Assembly: GCF_045291395.1 (NCBI RefSeq)
Contig: NZ_CP152342.1
Span: 2,480,001-2,544,000, forward strand
Reading direction: 5' to 3'
Length of the DNA stretch: 64,000 nt
From: MR-S7 sp000400995
GTDB lineage: Bacteria > Pseudomonadota > Gammaproteobacteria > Burkholderiales > Burkholderiaceae_C
Shown: positions 17,084 through 25,874 of the stretch, in pieces
How positions within the stretch are numbered: position 1 is the stretch's first letter
Layout: each line of letters starts with the position of its first letter
Notes under the pieces: generated by a model
The model's database searches: none
What the model was told of the DNA's origin: nothing
Seen by the model: only the letters and a program-made list of their open reading frames with translations
Position numbers and translations under genes: made by a program

Positions 17084-19533
17084 CCACGCCCCTCGTCACC
17101 AATTCCCAGGCGCGCCGCGGCGCATACGACGCCGAACTGCACGCCCTCATGAACCTGGCCACCGCGCGCCAGAGCCGGCAGTGGCTGCGCCCCTGGAGCG
17201 GCCTGCACCCCGGCCCCACGCCGCTGTGGGACCTGCCGGGCCTGGCCGCGCGCCTGGGCGTGCAGAGTATCGCGCTGAAGGACGAATCCACCCGCTCTTC
17301 GCTGGCGAGCTTCAAGACGCTGGGCGCGCCCATCGCGCTGCTGCGCCTGGTGCTGCGCCGCTGGCCCGGCGCGGGCTTCACGCCCGAAGGGCTGTGGGCC
17401 GGCCGGCATGCGCAGGCGCTGGGCGGCTTCACCGTCATCAGCGCCACCGACGGCAACCACGGCCGCGCCCTGGCCGCCGCGGCGCAGAGCATCGGCTGCC
17501 GCTGCGTGATCGTGCTGCACGCGCATGTGAGCCAGGAGCGCGAGGCGCCCATCGCCGCGCTGGGCGCGCGCATCGTGCGCATCGCGGGCAACTACGACGA
17601 CTCCGTCGCCGAGGCCGCGCGGCTGGCCGCCGAACACGGCTGGCAGGTGGTGTCCGACACCTCGTACGACGGCTACGAGGACATTCCCCGCGACGTGATG
17701 CAGGGCTATGGCGTGATCGCCGACGAGGTGCTCGACACCGCGCCACCCCAGGGCCCCTGTCCCTACACCCATGTCTTCCTGCAGGGCGGTGTGGGTGGCC
17801 TGGCCGCGGGCCTGGCCAGCGTGTTCTGGGAGCGCTACGGCGCGCAGCGCCCCACCCTCGTCGTCGTGGAGCCTCAGCAGGCCGACTGCCTCCAGCAAAG
17901 CGCCCTGCGCGGTGCTCCCGCGCGCGCCACGGGCACGGTCGATTCGGTGATGGCGGGCCTGGCCTGCGGCGAAACCTCTCCGCTGGCCTGGCGCTTCCTC
18001 GCCCCCTGCGTGGATGGTTTCCTCACCGTGAGCGACGCCGACGCCGAGCAGGCCATGCGCCTGCTGGCCGGCGGCGAGGCCGGCGACGTGCCCATCGTCA
18101 GTGGCGAGTCGGGCGCCGCCGGCCTGGCCGGCCTGGCGGCGCTGCTGCGCAGCCCCGCATTGGCGGACCGCATGGGCCTGGACGCCCAGTCGCGCGTGCT
18201 GCTGGTCAGCACCGAAGGCGCCACCGCCCCGAGCGTGTACGAATGCATCGTGGGCCGCAGCGCCGAGGCCGTGCGCGCGGCCCAGGCCGCCTGGCTGCGC
18301 GTGCAAGGCGGCATCGACGGCACGGCCCTGCAGCAGCGCCTGCACGCGCACGCCGCCATCGGCGCCACCGACGCCGGCGGCGTGTGCCGCATCGCCCTCA
18401 CCGACGCCGACCGCGCCGGCCGCGACCAGATCGTGGCCTGGATGCGCGAATGCGGCCTGCATGTGCAGGTGGACCGGATCGGCAACATCTTCGGCACGCG
18501 TACGGGACAGGAAGCCCACGCCGCGCCGGTGATGACCGGATCACACATCGACACCGTGGCCACCGGCGGCCGCTACGACGGCAACTACGGCGTGATCGCG
18601 GGGCTGGAGGTGGTGCGCTGGCTCGACGCGCGCGGCATCGGCACGCGCCGCCCCATCGTCGTCGCGGCCTTCACCAACGAAGAAGGCGTGCGCTTCATGC
18701 CCGACATGATGGGTTCGCTGGTGCACGCCGGCGGCCTGTCGCTCGCGCAGGCGCTGGACACCACCGGCACCGACGGCGCCCGACTGGGCGACGAGCTGGC
18801 GCGCATCGGCTACGCGGGCGACCTGCCCTGCGGCAGCATCCGCCCGCATGCGTTTGTGGAACTGCACATCGAACAGGGGCCGGTGCTGGAGGCCGAGGGC
18901 ATCGACATCGGCGTGGTGCACGACCTGCAGGGCATCTCGTGGCAGGAGATCGCCATCACCGGCCAGTCCAACCACGCCGGCACCACGCCCATGCACCTGC
19001 GGCGCGACGCGGGCTACTGCGCTGCCGCCATCGCCGTCTTCGTGCGCGGCCTGGCCGGCGGGGCAGGCGGCACGCTGGTCGGTACCGTGGGCGCGATCGG
19101 CCTGCACCCCGGCCTCATCAACGTGATCGCCGCGCGCGCCACGCTCACCGTGGACCTGCGCCACACCGACGAGGCGCTGCTGCAGCGCGCGGAGGAGCAG
19201 CTTGCCGAGTACCTGCAACAGCTCGCAGCCGAGCAAGGCGTGCGCATCGCGGCGCGGCGCCTGGCGCGCTTCGCCCCCGTGCGCTTCGACGAACGCATCG
19301 CTGCACGCATCGCAGCAGCCGCCGCCGCGCGCGGATACAGCCACCGCCGCATGACCTCCGGCGCGGGGCACGACGCGCAGATGATGGCGCGCATCTGCCC
19401 GTCGGCCATGGTCTTCGTGCCCAGCCACCAGGGCATCAGCCACAACCCACGCGAATACACCGCGCAGCGCCATCTCGCCCAAGGCGCCGATGTGCTGCTG
19501 GACGTGGTGCGCTCTCTGGCCGATGCGCCATAG
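17080..19533 (+). CDS. Fusion of diaminopropionate ammonia-lyase and hydantoinase/carbamoylase-type M20 amidase
   Basis: A single uninterrupted frame of 817 residues carries two enzymes. Residues 1 to about 400 are a PLP-dependent diaminopropionate ammonia-lyase: Schiff-base Lys in SLASFKTLGAP, TDGNHGRALA, DTSYDGYEDIPRDVMQGYG and the glycine loop LQGGVGGLAAG. Residues from about 410 are a Zn-dependent N-carbamoyl-amino-acid amidase: GSHIDTVATGGRYDGNYGV, FTNEEGVRFMPDMMGS, ELHIEQGPVLE, QSNHAGTTPMH, SGAGHDAQMMA and SHNPREY. Elsewhere these are usually separate, sometimes clustered, as with E. coli ygeX and ygeY. The link is a short helix (AVRAAQAAWLRVQGG); a GTG at 18307 could allow internal initiation, but no clear Shine-Dalgarno precedes it. 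Likely role: conversion of a carbamoylated or acylated diamino acid to a keto acid, ammonia and CO2. The start at 17080 is fixed by the ATGA overlap with the M20D gene. Confidence 0.88.
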   Translation: MTTPLVTNSQARRGAYDAELHALMNLATARQSRQWLRPWSGLHPGPTPLWDLPGLAARLGVQSIALKDESTRSSLASFKTLGAPIALLRLVLRRWPGAGFTPEGLWAGRHAQALGGFTVISATDGNHGRALAAAAQSIGCRCVIVLHAHVSQEREAPIAALGARIVRIAGNYDDSVAEAARLAAEHGWQVVSDTSYDGYEDIPRDVMQGYGVIADEVLDTAPPQGPCPYTHVFLQGGVGGLAAGLASVFWERYGAQRPTLVVVEPQQADCLQQSALRGAPARATGTVDSVMAGLACGETSPLAWRFLAPCVDGFLTVSDADAEQAMRLLAGGEAGDVPIVSGESGAAGLAGLAALLRSPALADRMGLDAQSRVLLVSTEGATAPSVYECIVGRSAEAVRAAQAAWLRVQGGIDGTALQQRLHAHAAIGATDAGGVCRIALTDADRAGRDQIVAWMRECGLHVQVDRIGNIFGTRTGQEAHAAPVMTGSHIDTVATGGRYDGNYGVIAGLEVVRWLDARGIGTRRPIVVAAFTNEEGVRFMPDMMGSLVHAGGLSLAQALDTTGTDGARLGDELARIGYAGDLPCGSIRPHAFVELHIEQGPVLEAEGIDIGVVHDLQGISWQEIAITGQSNHAGTTPMHLRRDAGYCAAAIAVFVRGLAGGAGGTLVGTVGAIGLHPGLINVIAARATLTVDLRHTDEALLQRAEEQLAEYLQQLAAEQGVRIAARRLARFAPVRFDERIAARIAAAAAARGYSHRRMTSGAGHDAQMMARICPSAMVFVPSHQGISHNPREYTAQRHLAQGADVLLDVVRSLADAP

Positions 19534-19555
19534 GAGCCGGATAAGCGCTATCGCA
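19533..19555. repeat. Degenerate half-copy of the dispersed repeat
   Basis: GGAGCCGGATAAGCGCTATC starts at the stop codon of the fusion gene. It shares GGATAAGCGCT with one arm of copy 2 in reverse orientation; the other arm is lost. Position directly after a stop codon matches the other copies. Confidence 0.35.
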
Positions 19556-19569
19556 CCTCTGTGCAACCG

Positions 19570-20970
19570 CTAGACCACAGCAGCGCCAAACGACTCGGGC
19601 CGTCGCGCAAGCAGATGAGACAGCCGTCGAAGACCCGCCTTTAAGCGTTCACGGTCCTTGACGCTGCCCAAAGAAATCCGAATGGCATTCACGGACCCGC
19701 TGCCATTGGCGAATGCCTCTGCCGGCGTGACGGCTATCCCCTCGCTGTCGGCGGCACGCGCCAGCTGCGAGGAGTTCCAATATCCGGGCAACTCCAGCCA
19801 TACATGCAGGCCGTCTCCCGCGCCGCTGTACCGCCCCGCCAGAATATCCCTGGCCATCCAGTGGCGCAGACGCGCCTCCTTGCGTACGCCTTCCATCAAT
19901 GCGGCAGCCGAGCCGTCGAGGATCCACTGCGTGGCGAGGGCTGCCGTCAGAGGAGCGGCCATCAGCGCAAATGACCTGAGCGCGACCAGGAACCGTTCGC
20001 GTTCGTGCGGGTCACGTATGAGCACAAACGCGACCCGCAAGCCGGGCGTCAGGCATTTCGACAGGGTCGAGATGTAGTACGCCTGCTCCGGAGCAAACGT
20101 GGCAACAGGTGGTGGAGGGGCATCGGCAAGCAGCCAATAGGGATCATCCTCAACGATTCGTACATTGCAGCGCTTCGCAATGCTGACGAGCTCCTGGCGC
20201 CGGCGTTCCGGAATGGTGATGGCGGTCGGGTTCTGCAATGTCGGATTGAGGTATACCAGCGCAGGCTTGTGCTGGCGGCACGCTTGCTCAAGCATCTCAG
20301 GCACCATCCCGTGCCCGTCCGCTTCCACCGCAATGATGTGGCGGCCGAATTGGGTCGCTGCGGTACGCAGGCCGGGATAACTCGTCGGCTCTGCCAATAT
20401 CACATCGTCAGGCCTCGTCAGTGCAAGGATCAGTGCGGCGATCGCCGCCTGCGCGCCCGGGCAGACAACCACCTGCCCAGCATCCAGATAGCCAAACATC
20501 GGTTCGAGCCATCGGGCTCCAGCCTTGCGGTCCGAGTCGCTTCCCCCGCCCAAGTGGTAAGTCATCAGCAATTCGGCATCCGACCTCATCAATACCTGAG
20601 ACAAGCCCTGTTTCAGCAGGTCGTCGAAGTCCACGCCATCCGGCGATGGCGGGGTATTCATGCTCAGGTCGAGGATCGATGTCAGTTCGGCTTTCGGTGC
20701 CGCGACATAGGTACCTCGAGCGCCGCGGCCCTCCAGCAAGTGGCGGCGCCTGGCTTCATCGTATGCGCGCGTGACCGTCGTCAGGTCGACGCCCAGCAGG
20801 GCTGCCAGCAGGCGCTGCGGAGGCAGGCGGTCACCCGGCTTCAGCGATCCTTCTGCCATCGCCGCCTGCAAGGCATCCGCAATCTGCAGAAAACGCGGCC
20901 CGCCATGCACGGCCAATCGCGGCAGCCAAATGGGCAAATTGTCATCTTGCATGGATTTCAGCGAGGACAT
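19570..20970 (-). CDS. MocR-type (GntR wHTH + aminotransferase fold) transcriptional regulator
   Basis: MocR/PdxR-like regulator, about 466 residues. The GntR-type winged helix is at residues 20-90 (ADALQAAMAEGSLKPGDRLP, then QRLLAALLGVDLTTVTRAYD). A fold-type-I aminotransferase domain follows, with NPTLQNPTAITI, VEDDPYWLLAD and the PLP-lysine region STLSKCLTPGLRVAF. The ATG at 20970 (MSSLKSMQDD) is preferred; the one at 20952 is a possible alternative, and the frame is open further up to 21045. It converges on the ammonia-lyase/amidase operon, so it may regulate amino-acid use. Third-position A/T content is clearly higher than in surrounding genes, suggesting a different history. Confidence 0.85.
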   Translation of the reverse strand: MSSLKSMQDDNLPIWLPRLAVHGGPRFLQIADALQAAMAEGSLKPGDRLPPQRLLAALLGVDLTTVTRAYDEARRRHLLEGRGARGTYVAAPKAELTSILDLSMNTPPSPDGVDFDDLLKQGLSQVLMRSDAELLMTYHLGGGSDSDRKAGARWLEPMFGYLDAGQVVVCPGAQAAIAALILALTRPDDVILAEPTSYPGLRTAATQFGRHIIAVEADGHGMVPEMLEQACRQHKPALVYLNPTLQNPTAITIPERRRQELVSIAKRCNVRIVEDDPYWLLADAPPPPVATFAPEQAYYISTLSKCLTPGLRVAFVLIRDPHERERFLVALRSFALMAAPLTAALATQWILDGSAAALMEGVRKEARLRHWMARDILAGRYSGAGDGLHVWLELPGYWNSSQLARAADSEGIAVTPAEAFANGSGSVNAIRISLGSVKDRERLKAGLRRLSHLLARRPESFGAAVV

Positions 20971-21130
20971 TTTGTCTCGATGTATGGAAATTGCTTTCAG
21001 CCAATATGCCTCAGAACGTGCAGCAGCCCCATTCTTGTATGGCAATCGCTGACGTTTGCGCCTCTCTCATCCGGGACGGTGGTGCTCCTCGCGATAGACA
21101 GTGTCAAGTCATAGGGTGGAAATTCTCAAG

Positions 21131-21361
21131 ATGATCGATTGGGTTCCTGTAGTCTTCGTTGCGTTCAAGGTTCTCATCTTCGGCACCTGCATGTTCTTTG
21201 CCGTCAAGTGGCATTACGACCAAGGCAAGAGGATGGACAAGCGCGCGCTGCTGCGCACGGGCTGCAAGGTGGCTGCTGTCTTCATGCTGGGGCTCCTGGG
21301 GGTGATGCTCTTCACATTCACCCTTGCCAAGAGCCTCGGTGTGGACTTGAGCCTCCCCTGA
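21131..21361 (+). CDS. Small two-TM membrane protein, hypothetical
   Basis: Predicted 76-residue inner-membrane protein. The ATG at 21131 has GGTGGA about ten bases upstream; a GTG at 21101 would add ten unlikely residues. Two hydrophobic segments (WVPVVFVAFKVLIFGTCMFF and VAAVFMLGLLGVMLFTFTLA) flank a basic loop HYDQGKRMDKRALLRTGCK, which should face the cytoplasm. I recognise no family. It stands alone between two leftward regulator genes. Confidence 0.7.
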   Translation: MIDWVPVVFVAFKVLIFGTCMFFAVKWHYDQGKRMDKRALLRTGCKVAAVFMLGLLGVMLFTFTLAKSLGVDLSLP

Positions 21362-21430
21362 CCGCAAGGGCTGGCCGGCCGATATCCGGCAGTGCCTCGC
21401 AACACACTGCAGCGCCGCTCCAGCCCTCCC

Positions 21431-22366
21431 TCAGGGCAAACCTTTCCCCACTTCCCTCAAGCACTCCACCAGCAACCCCGTCACCGGCGTCATTGCCTGA
21501 CCCCGCAGGGTGATGAGGCCCACAGGCGGCAGTCCCACCTGCACCGGCAGCTTGAGCACGGCCACCACGCCGCGCTGTGCATAGTGCCGCGCCACCGTGC
21601 CCGCCATGAAGGCCACGGCGCCGCGCTGGTGCATGAAGGTGATCTGCGAGAGGAACGCCGCCGATTCGATGATGTCCGCCGGCGGGTGCAGGCCGTGGGC
21701 GAAGAACTGCTGCTCCAGCTTCACGCGCAGCGACGCCCAGGGCGGGGGCATGACGCAGGGCTGGGCGGCGATGTCGGCCCAGGTGGGCCTGCGCTTTTTC
21801 ACCAGGGGGTGCGCTGGGTGCGCCACGGCAGCCATCGGGTCTTCGTAGAGCGGCTCGGTTTCGAGGTCGGGCGAGGCATAGGCGGGTTCCAGGCGGCCCA
21901 TGAACAGGTCCAGCTCGCCCAGGCGCAGGCGGGGCAGCAGGCGCGTGAGGTCGCCCTCGTCGATCAGCACGGTGGTGCGGCTGGAGCGGGCCTTGAGCCG
22001 TTCCACGGCGCGCGAGAGCAGCACGGGCGTGGCGGCCACCATGGCGCCCACGCTGGTGCGGCCGCTGGCGCCGCTGGCCTCGGCGGCGATCTCGTCGCGC
22101 GTGCGCTCGTAGCCTGCGAGCACCGAGCGCGCGAAGCGCACCACGCTGGCACCGGCGGCCGTGGGCTCGGTGCCGCGCGTGGAGCGCTCGAACAGCGGCA
22201 GGCCGAACATGTTCTCGATCTCGGCCAGCGTCTTGGAGACGGCCGGCTGCGTGACGGAGAGGAATTCCGCTGCGCGGCCCAGGTGGCGGAACTGGTCCAG
22301 TGCCACCAGCATCTGCAGGTGGCGCAGCTTGAGGTTGCTGCGCAACACGCGGTCGATCTTGCTCAT
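21431..22366 (-). CDS. LysR-family regulator linked to the sugar-acid operon (GbpR/PcaQ-like)
   Basis: A 311-residue LysR regulator. Winged helix at residues 13-75 (LKLRHLQMLVALDQFRHLGR, then LSVTQPAVSKTLAEIENMFG), effector domain after residue 95. The N-terminal layout resembles the GbpR/PcaQ subgroup that controls sugar and aromatic-acid uptake. The ATG at 22366 overlaps the DUF488 stop by four bases, so it is the last gene of the DUF2945-DUF488-LysR operon facing away from the Bug-GarD-ALDH-aldolase operon, which I infer to be its target. A dyad compatible with LysR binding lies in the divergent region at 23191. Confidence 0.9.
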   Translation of the reverse strand: MSKIDRVLRSNLKLRHLQMLVALDQFRHLGRAAEFLSVTQPAVSKTLAEIENMFGLPLFERSTRGTEPTAAGASVVRFARSVLAGYERTRDEIAAEASGASGRTSVGAMVAATPVLLSRAVERLKARSSRTTVLIDEGDLTRLLPRLRLGELDLFMGRLEPAYASPDLETEPLYEDPMAAVAHPAHPLVKKRRPTWADIAAQPCVMPPPWASLRVKLEQQFFAHGLHPPADIIESAAFLSQITFMHQRGAVAFMAGTVARHYAQRGVVAVLKLPVQVGLPPVGLITLRGQAMTPVTGLLVECLREVGKGLP

Positions 22367-22923
22367 GGCGGTCCGCCCTGCTCCGCCGCTGCGGGGTATG
22401 TGATGGCTCCGTCGGCCTGCACCACCGCGCCGGGCGTGAGCCTGGCGGGCTCCAGCCGGCCCGGGCCCATGATGTGGAACACCGCCTCGCCGCTGGCGAT
22501 CAGGTAGTCGGCCACGATGCGGCGGTGGCAGCGCCACCACACGGCTTCGGCGCACATCAGCGCGCAGCGCCGCGCGCGCCCCGCGCGGCGCAGGTGTTCG
22601 AGGCCGGTGCGGAATGAGGGCGACAGCGCATAGTCGGCGTAGCGGTGGAAGCTCGGGTTCTCCCAATAGCCGTTCAGCGCGCGCGCCAGTCCGGGCGAGC
22701 GGCCACGCAGGCCGCCCAGCGCGGCGATGTGTTCGTAGGCCATGCCTTGCGCGGCCAGGACCGGTGCCAGCGCGTCGTGGTTGAACTGCGGATTGGCGCG
22801 CGACATGGGCATCTTGCGGATGTCGGCCACCAACTCGACGCCGGCCTCGCGCAGCAGCGCCTCGAACTCGGCCAGGCTGCGGTTGGAATGGCCGATGGTG
22901 AAGAAGGGCGCCGCCTGCGTCAT
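22363..22923 (-). CDS. DUF488 family protein
   Basis: A 186-residue DUF488 protein. Family marks are the opening FFTIGHSNRSLAEFEALLRE, VADIRKMPMSRANPQFN and the C-terminal CAEAVWWRCHRRIVADYL with conserved Cys, Trp and CHR. The function is unknown; the CHR motif suggests metal or nucleotide binding. It is coupled by four-base overlaps both upstream (DUF2945) and downstream (LysR), so the three are co-translated. ATG at 22923 (MTQAAPF). Confidence 0.9.
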   Translation of the reverse strand: MTQAAPFFTIGHSNRSLAEFEALLREAGVELVADIRKMPMSRANPQFNHDALAPVLAAQGMAYEHIAALGGLRGRSPGLARALNGYWENPSFHRYADYALSPSFRTGLEHLRRAGRARRCALMCAEAVWWRCHRRIVADYLIASGEAVFHIMGPGRLEPARLTPGAVVQADGAITYPAAAEQGGPP

Positions 22924-23135
22924 AGCAGCCGCAGCGCGCTGCCCTTGTGGGCGGCGATGTGGTCGGTCTTGTCGCTCTTGATCTCGTACTGCGGCTCCTG
23001 CGCGCTCGCGCGGTGCCGGTGGCCTTTGTAGTCGAAGTCGCCGGTTTGCACCGCGATGATGGTGCCGGTCACATGCCCGGCCTCGGAGTTCCAGCGCACG
23101 TGGTCGCCCACCTTGAATCGTGCCGTCGTGTTCAT
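22920..23135 (-). CDS. DUF2945 (TUDOR-like, hypervirulence-associated) small protein
   Basis: A 71-residue protein with the DUF2945 pattern: FKVGDHVRWNSEAGHVTGTI, then GHRHRASAQEPQYEIKSDKT and a terminal ALRLL. A Tudor/SH3-like beta barrel is expected. Such proteins are common next to DUF488 and DNA-repair genes; no biochemical role is established. The ATG at 23135 has AAGGAGA six bases upstream, which fixes it over the upstream in-frame start. It is the first gene of the operon with DUF488 and LysR. Confidence 0.85.
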   Translation of the reverse strand: MNTTARFKVGDHVRWNSEAGHVTGTIIAVQTGDFDYKGHRHRASAQEPQYEIKSDKTDHIAAHKGSALRLL

Positions 23136-23190
23136 GGGGTGTCTCCTTCGCTGCCTGCATTGTGCGCCGCCCGGCGTTCCGGCCTGCGGC

Positions 23191-23212
23191 TTCATAACCT
23201 GCAGGCAATGAA
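23191..23212. promoter_or_regulatory. Inverted repeat in the DUF2945/Bug divergent promoter region
   Basis: TTCAT and ATGAA half-sites separated by 12 bases (which include the palindrome CTGCAG). A second ATTGTT/AACAAT pair follows about 20 bases on. Both lie in the 163-base region between divergent operons and are candidate LysR operators. Confidence 0.4.
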
Positions 23213-23298
23213 GACTGTCGATATTTTCATTGGATTGTTATGCGGCAGTTTCCAACAATGGCGCTGTTTCGCACAACCCCACGACAGAAGGAGACAAT

Positions 23299-24288
23299 AT
23301 GACCACGCCACGCAGCGTGCAGCGCCGCCACGTGCTCGGCGCCCTGGGCGCCACCACCCTCGCCGCCGCATCCGGCCGCCTGTTCGCACAGAGCTGGCCC
23401 GAACGCCCCATCACCTTCATCTGCCCCTGGCCCGCCGGCGGCACGGCCGACCAGTCGATGCGCGCGCTGTGCACCGTGGCCGGCCGCGTGCTGGGCCAGT
23501 CCATCGCGGTGGAGAACAAGGCGGGCGCCTCCGGCATGATCGGCGCGAAGGCGCTGGCATCGGCCAGGCCCGACGGCTACACCATCGGACAGATCCCGAT
23601 CTCGGTCACGCGCTTCTCGCAGCTCGGCACGCTGCAGGCCGACCCGCGCAAGGACTTCACCTACATCGCGCGCACCTCGGGCCAGACCTTCGGCATCGCC
23701 GTGCCGGCCAATTCGCCCTACAAGACGCTGCAGGAATTCGTGGCCGCCGCCAAGGCCAAGCCCGGCCAGGTGACCTATGCCCACGCAGGCGTGGGTGGTG
23801 CCACGCATGTGGGCATGGAGGAATTCGCCGGCGCCGCGGGCATCCAGCTCAACCACGTGCCCTACAAGGGCGGCGCCGAGGCGCTGCAGGGCGTGCTGGG
23901 CGGCCACGTGGACGCGCTGGCCGACTCCAGCTCGTGGGCGCCGCACGTGGAGGCCGGCAAGCTGCGCCTGCTGGCCACCTGGGGCGAGCAGCGCACGCCG
24001 CGCTTCAAGGACGTGCCCACGCTCAAGGATCTGGGCTACAACGTGGTGGTGGATGCGCCCAACGGCATCGGCGCGCCCAAGGGCGTGGACCCGGCCATCC
24101 TCGCCAAGCTGCGCGACGCCTTCAGGCAGGCCGTGGCCAGCCCCGAGTTCAAGGCCGTGACGGACAAGATCGACGCGCCGGTGATGTACCTGGACGGCCC
24201 GGACTATGAAAAATACGTGAACACGGTCTACCAGAAGGAGACTGTGCTGATCGACAAACTCAAGCTGCGCGAGCTGATGAAATCATGA
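23299..24288 (+). CDS. Bug/TctC-family binding protein with Tat-like signal, sugar-acid operon
   Basis: Orphan Bug-type solute-binding protein, 329 residues. The N-terminus has a twin-arginine motif (QRRHVLGAL) and a signal ending near FAQ (residue 33), so Tat export is likely. Mature start WPERPITFICPWPAGG and ligand loop VENKAGASGMIGAKA are standard. The ATG at 23299 has a near-perfect AGAAGGAG ribosome-binding site. The stop overlaps the GarD-type gene start by four bases, so the ligand is probably the sugar diacid (galactarate/glucarate-like) degraded by the downstream enzymes. Confidence 0.92.
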   Translation: MTTPRSVQRRHVLGALGATTLAAASGRLFAQSWPERPITFICPWPAGGTADQSMRALCTVAGRVLGQSIAVENKAGASGMIGAKALASARPDGYTIGQIPISVTRFSQLGTLQADPRKDFTYIARTSGQTFGIAVPANSPYKTLQEFVAAAKAKPGQVTYAHAGVGGATHVGMEEFAGAAGIQLNHVPYKGGAEALQGVLGGHVDALADSSSWAPHVEAGKLRLLATWGEQRTPRFKDVPTLKDLGYNVVVDAPNGIGAPKGVDPAILAKLRDAFRQAVASPEFKAVTDKIDAPVMYLDGPDYEKYVNTVYQKETVLIDKLKLRELMKS

Positions 24289-25817
24289 CCACCCCGAGCG
24301 CCAGCCCCCTGCTGCACCTGCACCCCAACGACAACGTGCTCGTCGCCAAGGCGGCGCTGGCGCTGGGCCAGGAGATCCCGGAGCTGGGCGTGCGCACGCG
24401 CGCCCAGGTGCCCGCGGGCCACAAGATCGCCGCGCGCCCCATCAAGGAGGGCGAGCAGGTCAAGAAGTACGACACGGTGATCGGCGTCGCCACGCGTGAC
24501 CTGGAGCCGGGCGACTACGTGCACAGCCACAACCTCAAGCTGGTGGACTATTACCGCGACCCGGCCTTCGGCGCCGACGTGCGGCCCGTGGACTACCTGC
24601 CCGAAAGCCAGCGCGCCACGTTCCAGGGCTTCGTGCGGCCCGACGGCAAGGTGGGCACGCGCAACTTCATCGGCATCCTCTCGTCGGTGAACTGCTCGGC
24701 CACGGTCATCAAGAACATCGCGGCGCACTTCACGCCCGAGCGGCTCGCGGCCTTCCCCAACGTGGATGGCGTGGCCGCGTTCGCGCAGACCAGCGGCTGC
24801 GGCATGTCCTCGCCCAGCGAGCATTTCGACGTGCTGCGCCGCACGCTGGCGGGCTATGCGCGCCACCCCAATCTGGCGGCCGTGCTCATCGTGGGCCTGG
24901 GCTGCGAGCGCAACCAGGTCGACGGGCTCATGGAATCGCAAGGCCTGCAGCAGGGCCAGCTGCTGCGCACCTTCGTGATGCAGGAGACGGGCGGCACGCG
25001 CGCGACCATCGCGGCGGGCATCCAGGCGATCGAGGAGATGCTGCCCATCGCCAACCAGGCGCAGCGCCAGACGGTGAGCGCGAGCCACCTCAAGATCGGG
25101 CTGGAGTGCGGCGGCTCCGATGGTTTCTCGGGCATCACCGCCAACCCGGCGCTGGGCGCCGCGATGGACATCCTGGTGCGCCACGGCGGCACGGCCATCC
25201 TGAGCGAAACGCCGGAGATCCACGGCGTGGAATTCATGCTCACACGCCGCGCCATCACGCCGGAAGTGGGACAGAAGCTGCTCGACCGCCTCGCATGGTG
25301 GGAGAAGTACGCCAGCGGCCAGAACGCGCAGTTCAACGGCGTGGTGGGCCACGGCAACCAGGCCGGGGGCCTGGCCAACATCTTCGAGAAATCGCTGGGC
25401 AGCGCCATGAAGGGCGGCACCACGCCGCTGCAGGCCGTCTACGAATACGCCGAGCCCATCACGCAAAACGGCTTCGTGTTCATGGACTCGCCCGGCTACG
25501 ACCCCGTGGCATCGACGGGCCAGATCGCCAGCGGCGCCAACCTGATCTGCTTCACCACCGGGCGCGGCTCCATGTTCGGCAGCAAGCCCGCGCCGACGAT
25601 CAAGCTGGCGAGCAACACGCCGATGTACCGCCGCCTCGAAGAAGACATGGATATCAACTGCGGCGTCATAGTCGATGGAGAATGCACGGTGCCCGAGATG
25701 GGCGAGCGCATCTTCCAACAGATCCTGCGCCATGCCAGCGGCGAGCCGACCAAGAGCGAGTCGCTCGGCCTGGGCGACCATGAGTTCGTGCCCTGGCATC
25801 TCGGCATCGTTAGCTGA
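24285..25817 (+). CDS. UxaA/GarD-family sugar-acid dehydratase (galactarate/altronate dehydratase type)
   Basis: 510-residue UxaA/GarD family dehydratase. The N-terminal SAF-type domain (residues 1-95) begins with LHLHPNDNVLVAKAALALGQ, and the catalytic part includes GKVGTRNFIGILSSVNCSAT, QTSGCGMSS, GLGCERNQVDG, LECGGSDGFSGITANPALG and the C-terminal INCGVIVDGE. Conserved cysteines could bind the Fe centre of this family. By analogy it removes water from galactarate or a related aldarate to give 5-keto-4-deoxyglucarate, which the downstream HpcH/HpaI aldolase would split. Coupled to the Bug gene by ATGA. Altronate as substrate cannot be excluded. Confidence 0.88.
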   Translation: MTTPSASPLLHLHPNDNVLVAKAALALGQEIPELGVRTRAQVPAGHKIAARPIKEGEQVKKYDTVIGVATRDLEPGDYVHSHNLKLVDYYRDPAFGADVRPVDYLPESQRATFQGFVRPDGKVGTRNFIGILSSVNCSATVIKNIAAHFTPERLAAFPNVDGVAAFAQTSGCGMSSPSEHFDVLRRTLAGYARHPNLAAVLIVGLGCERNQVDGLMESQGLQQGQLLRTFVMQETGGTRATIAAGIQAIEEMLPIANQAQRQTVSASHLKIGLECGGSDGFSGITANPALGAAMDILVRHGGTAILSETPEIHGVEFMLTRRAITPEVGQKLLDRLAWWEKYASGQNAQFNGVVGHGNQAGGLANIFEKSLGSAMKGGTTPLQAVYEYAEPITQNGFVFMDSPGYDPVASTGQIASGANLICFTTGRGSMFGSKPAPTIKLASNTPMYRRLEEDMDINCGVIVDGECTVPEMGERIFQQILRHASGEPTKSESLGLGDHEFVPWHLGIVS

Positions 25818-25823
25818 AGCACT

Positions 25824-25874
25824 CCTGAAACCATAGCTGCTTGCGCTTTACCATCAAGCGCTGGCGGCTGATTT
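25824..25874. repeat. Dispersed palindromic repeat, copy 3 (inside the sugar-acid operon)
   Basis: CTGAAACCATAGCTGCTTGC, then GCTTTACCATCAAGCGCT and GGCGGCTGATTT. Reverse orientation relative to copies 1 and 2. It fills the gap between the dehydratase stop (25817) and the aldehyde dehydrogenase ATG (25888), where the ribosome-binding site should be. Confidence 0.85.

Noticed and set aside
19570..20970. This MocR-like gene as a simple PLP aminotransferase
   Set aside because: The N-terminal GntR-type winged helix is intact, so a regulator is the better call.
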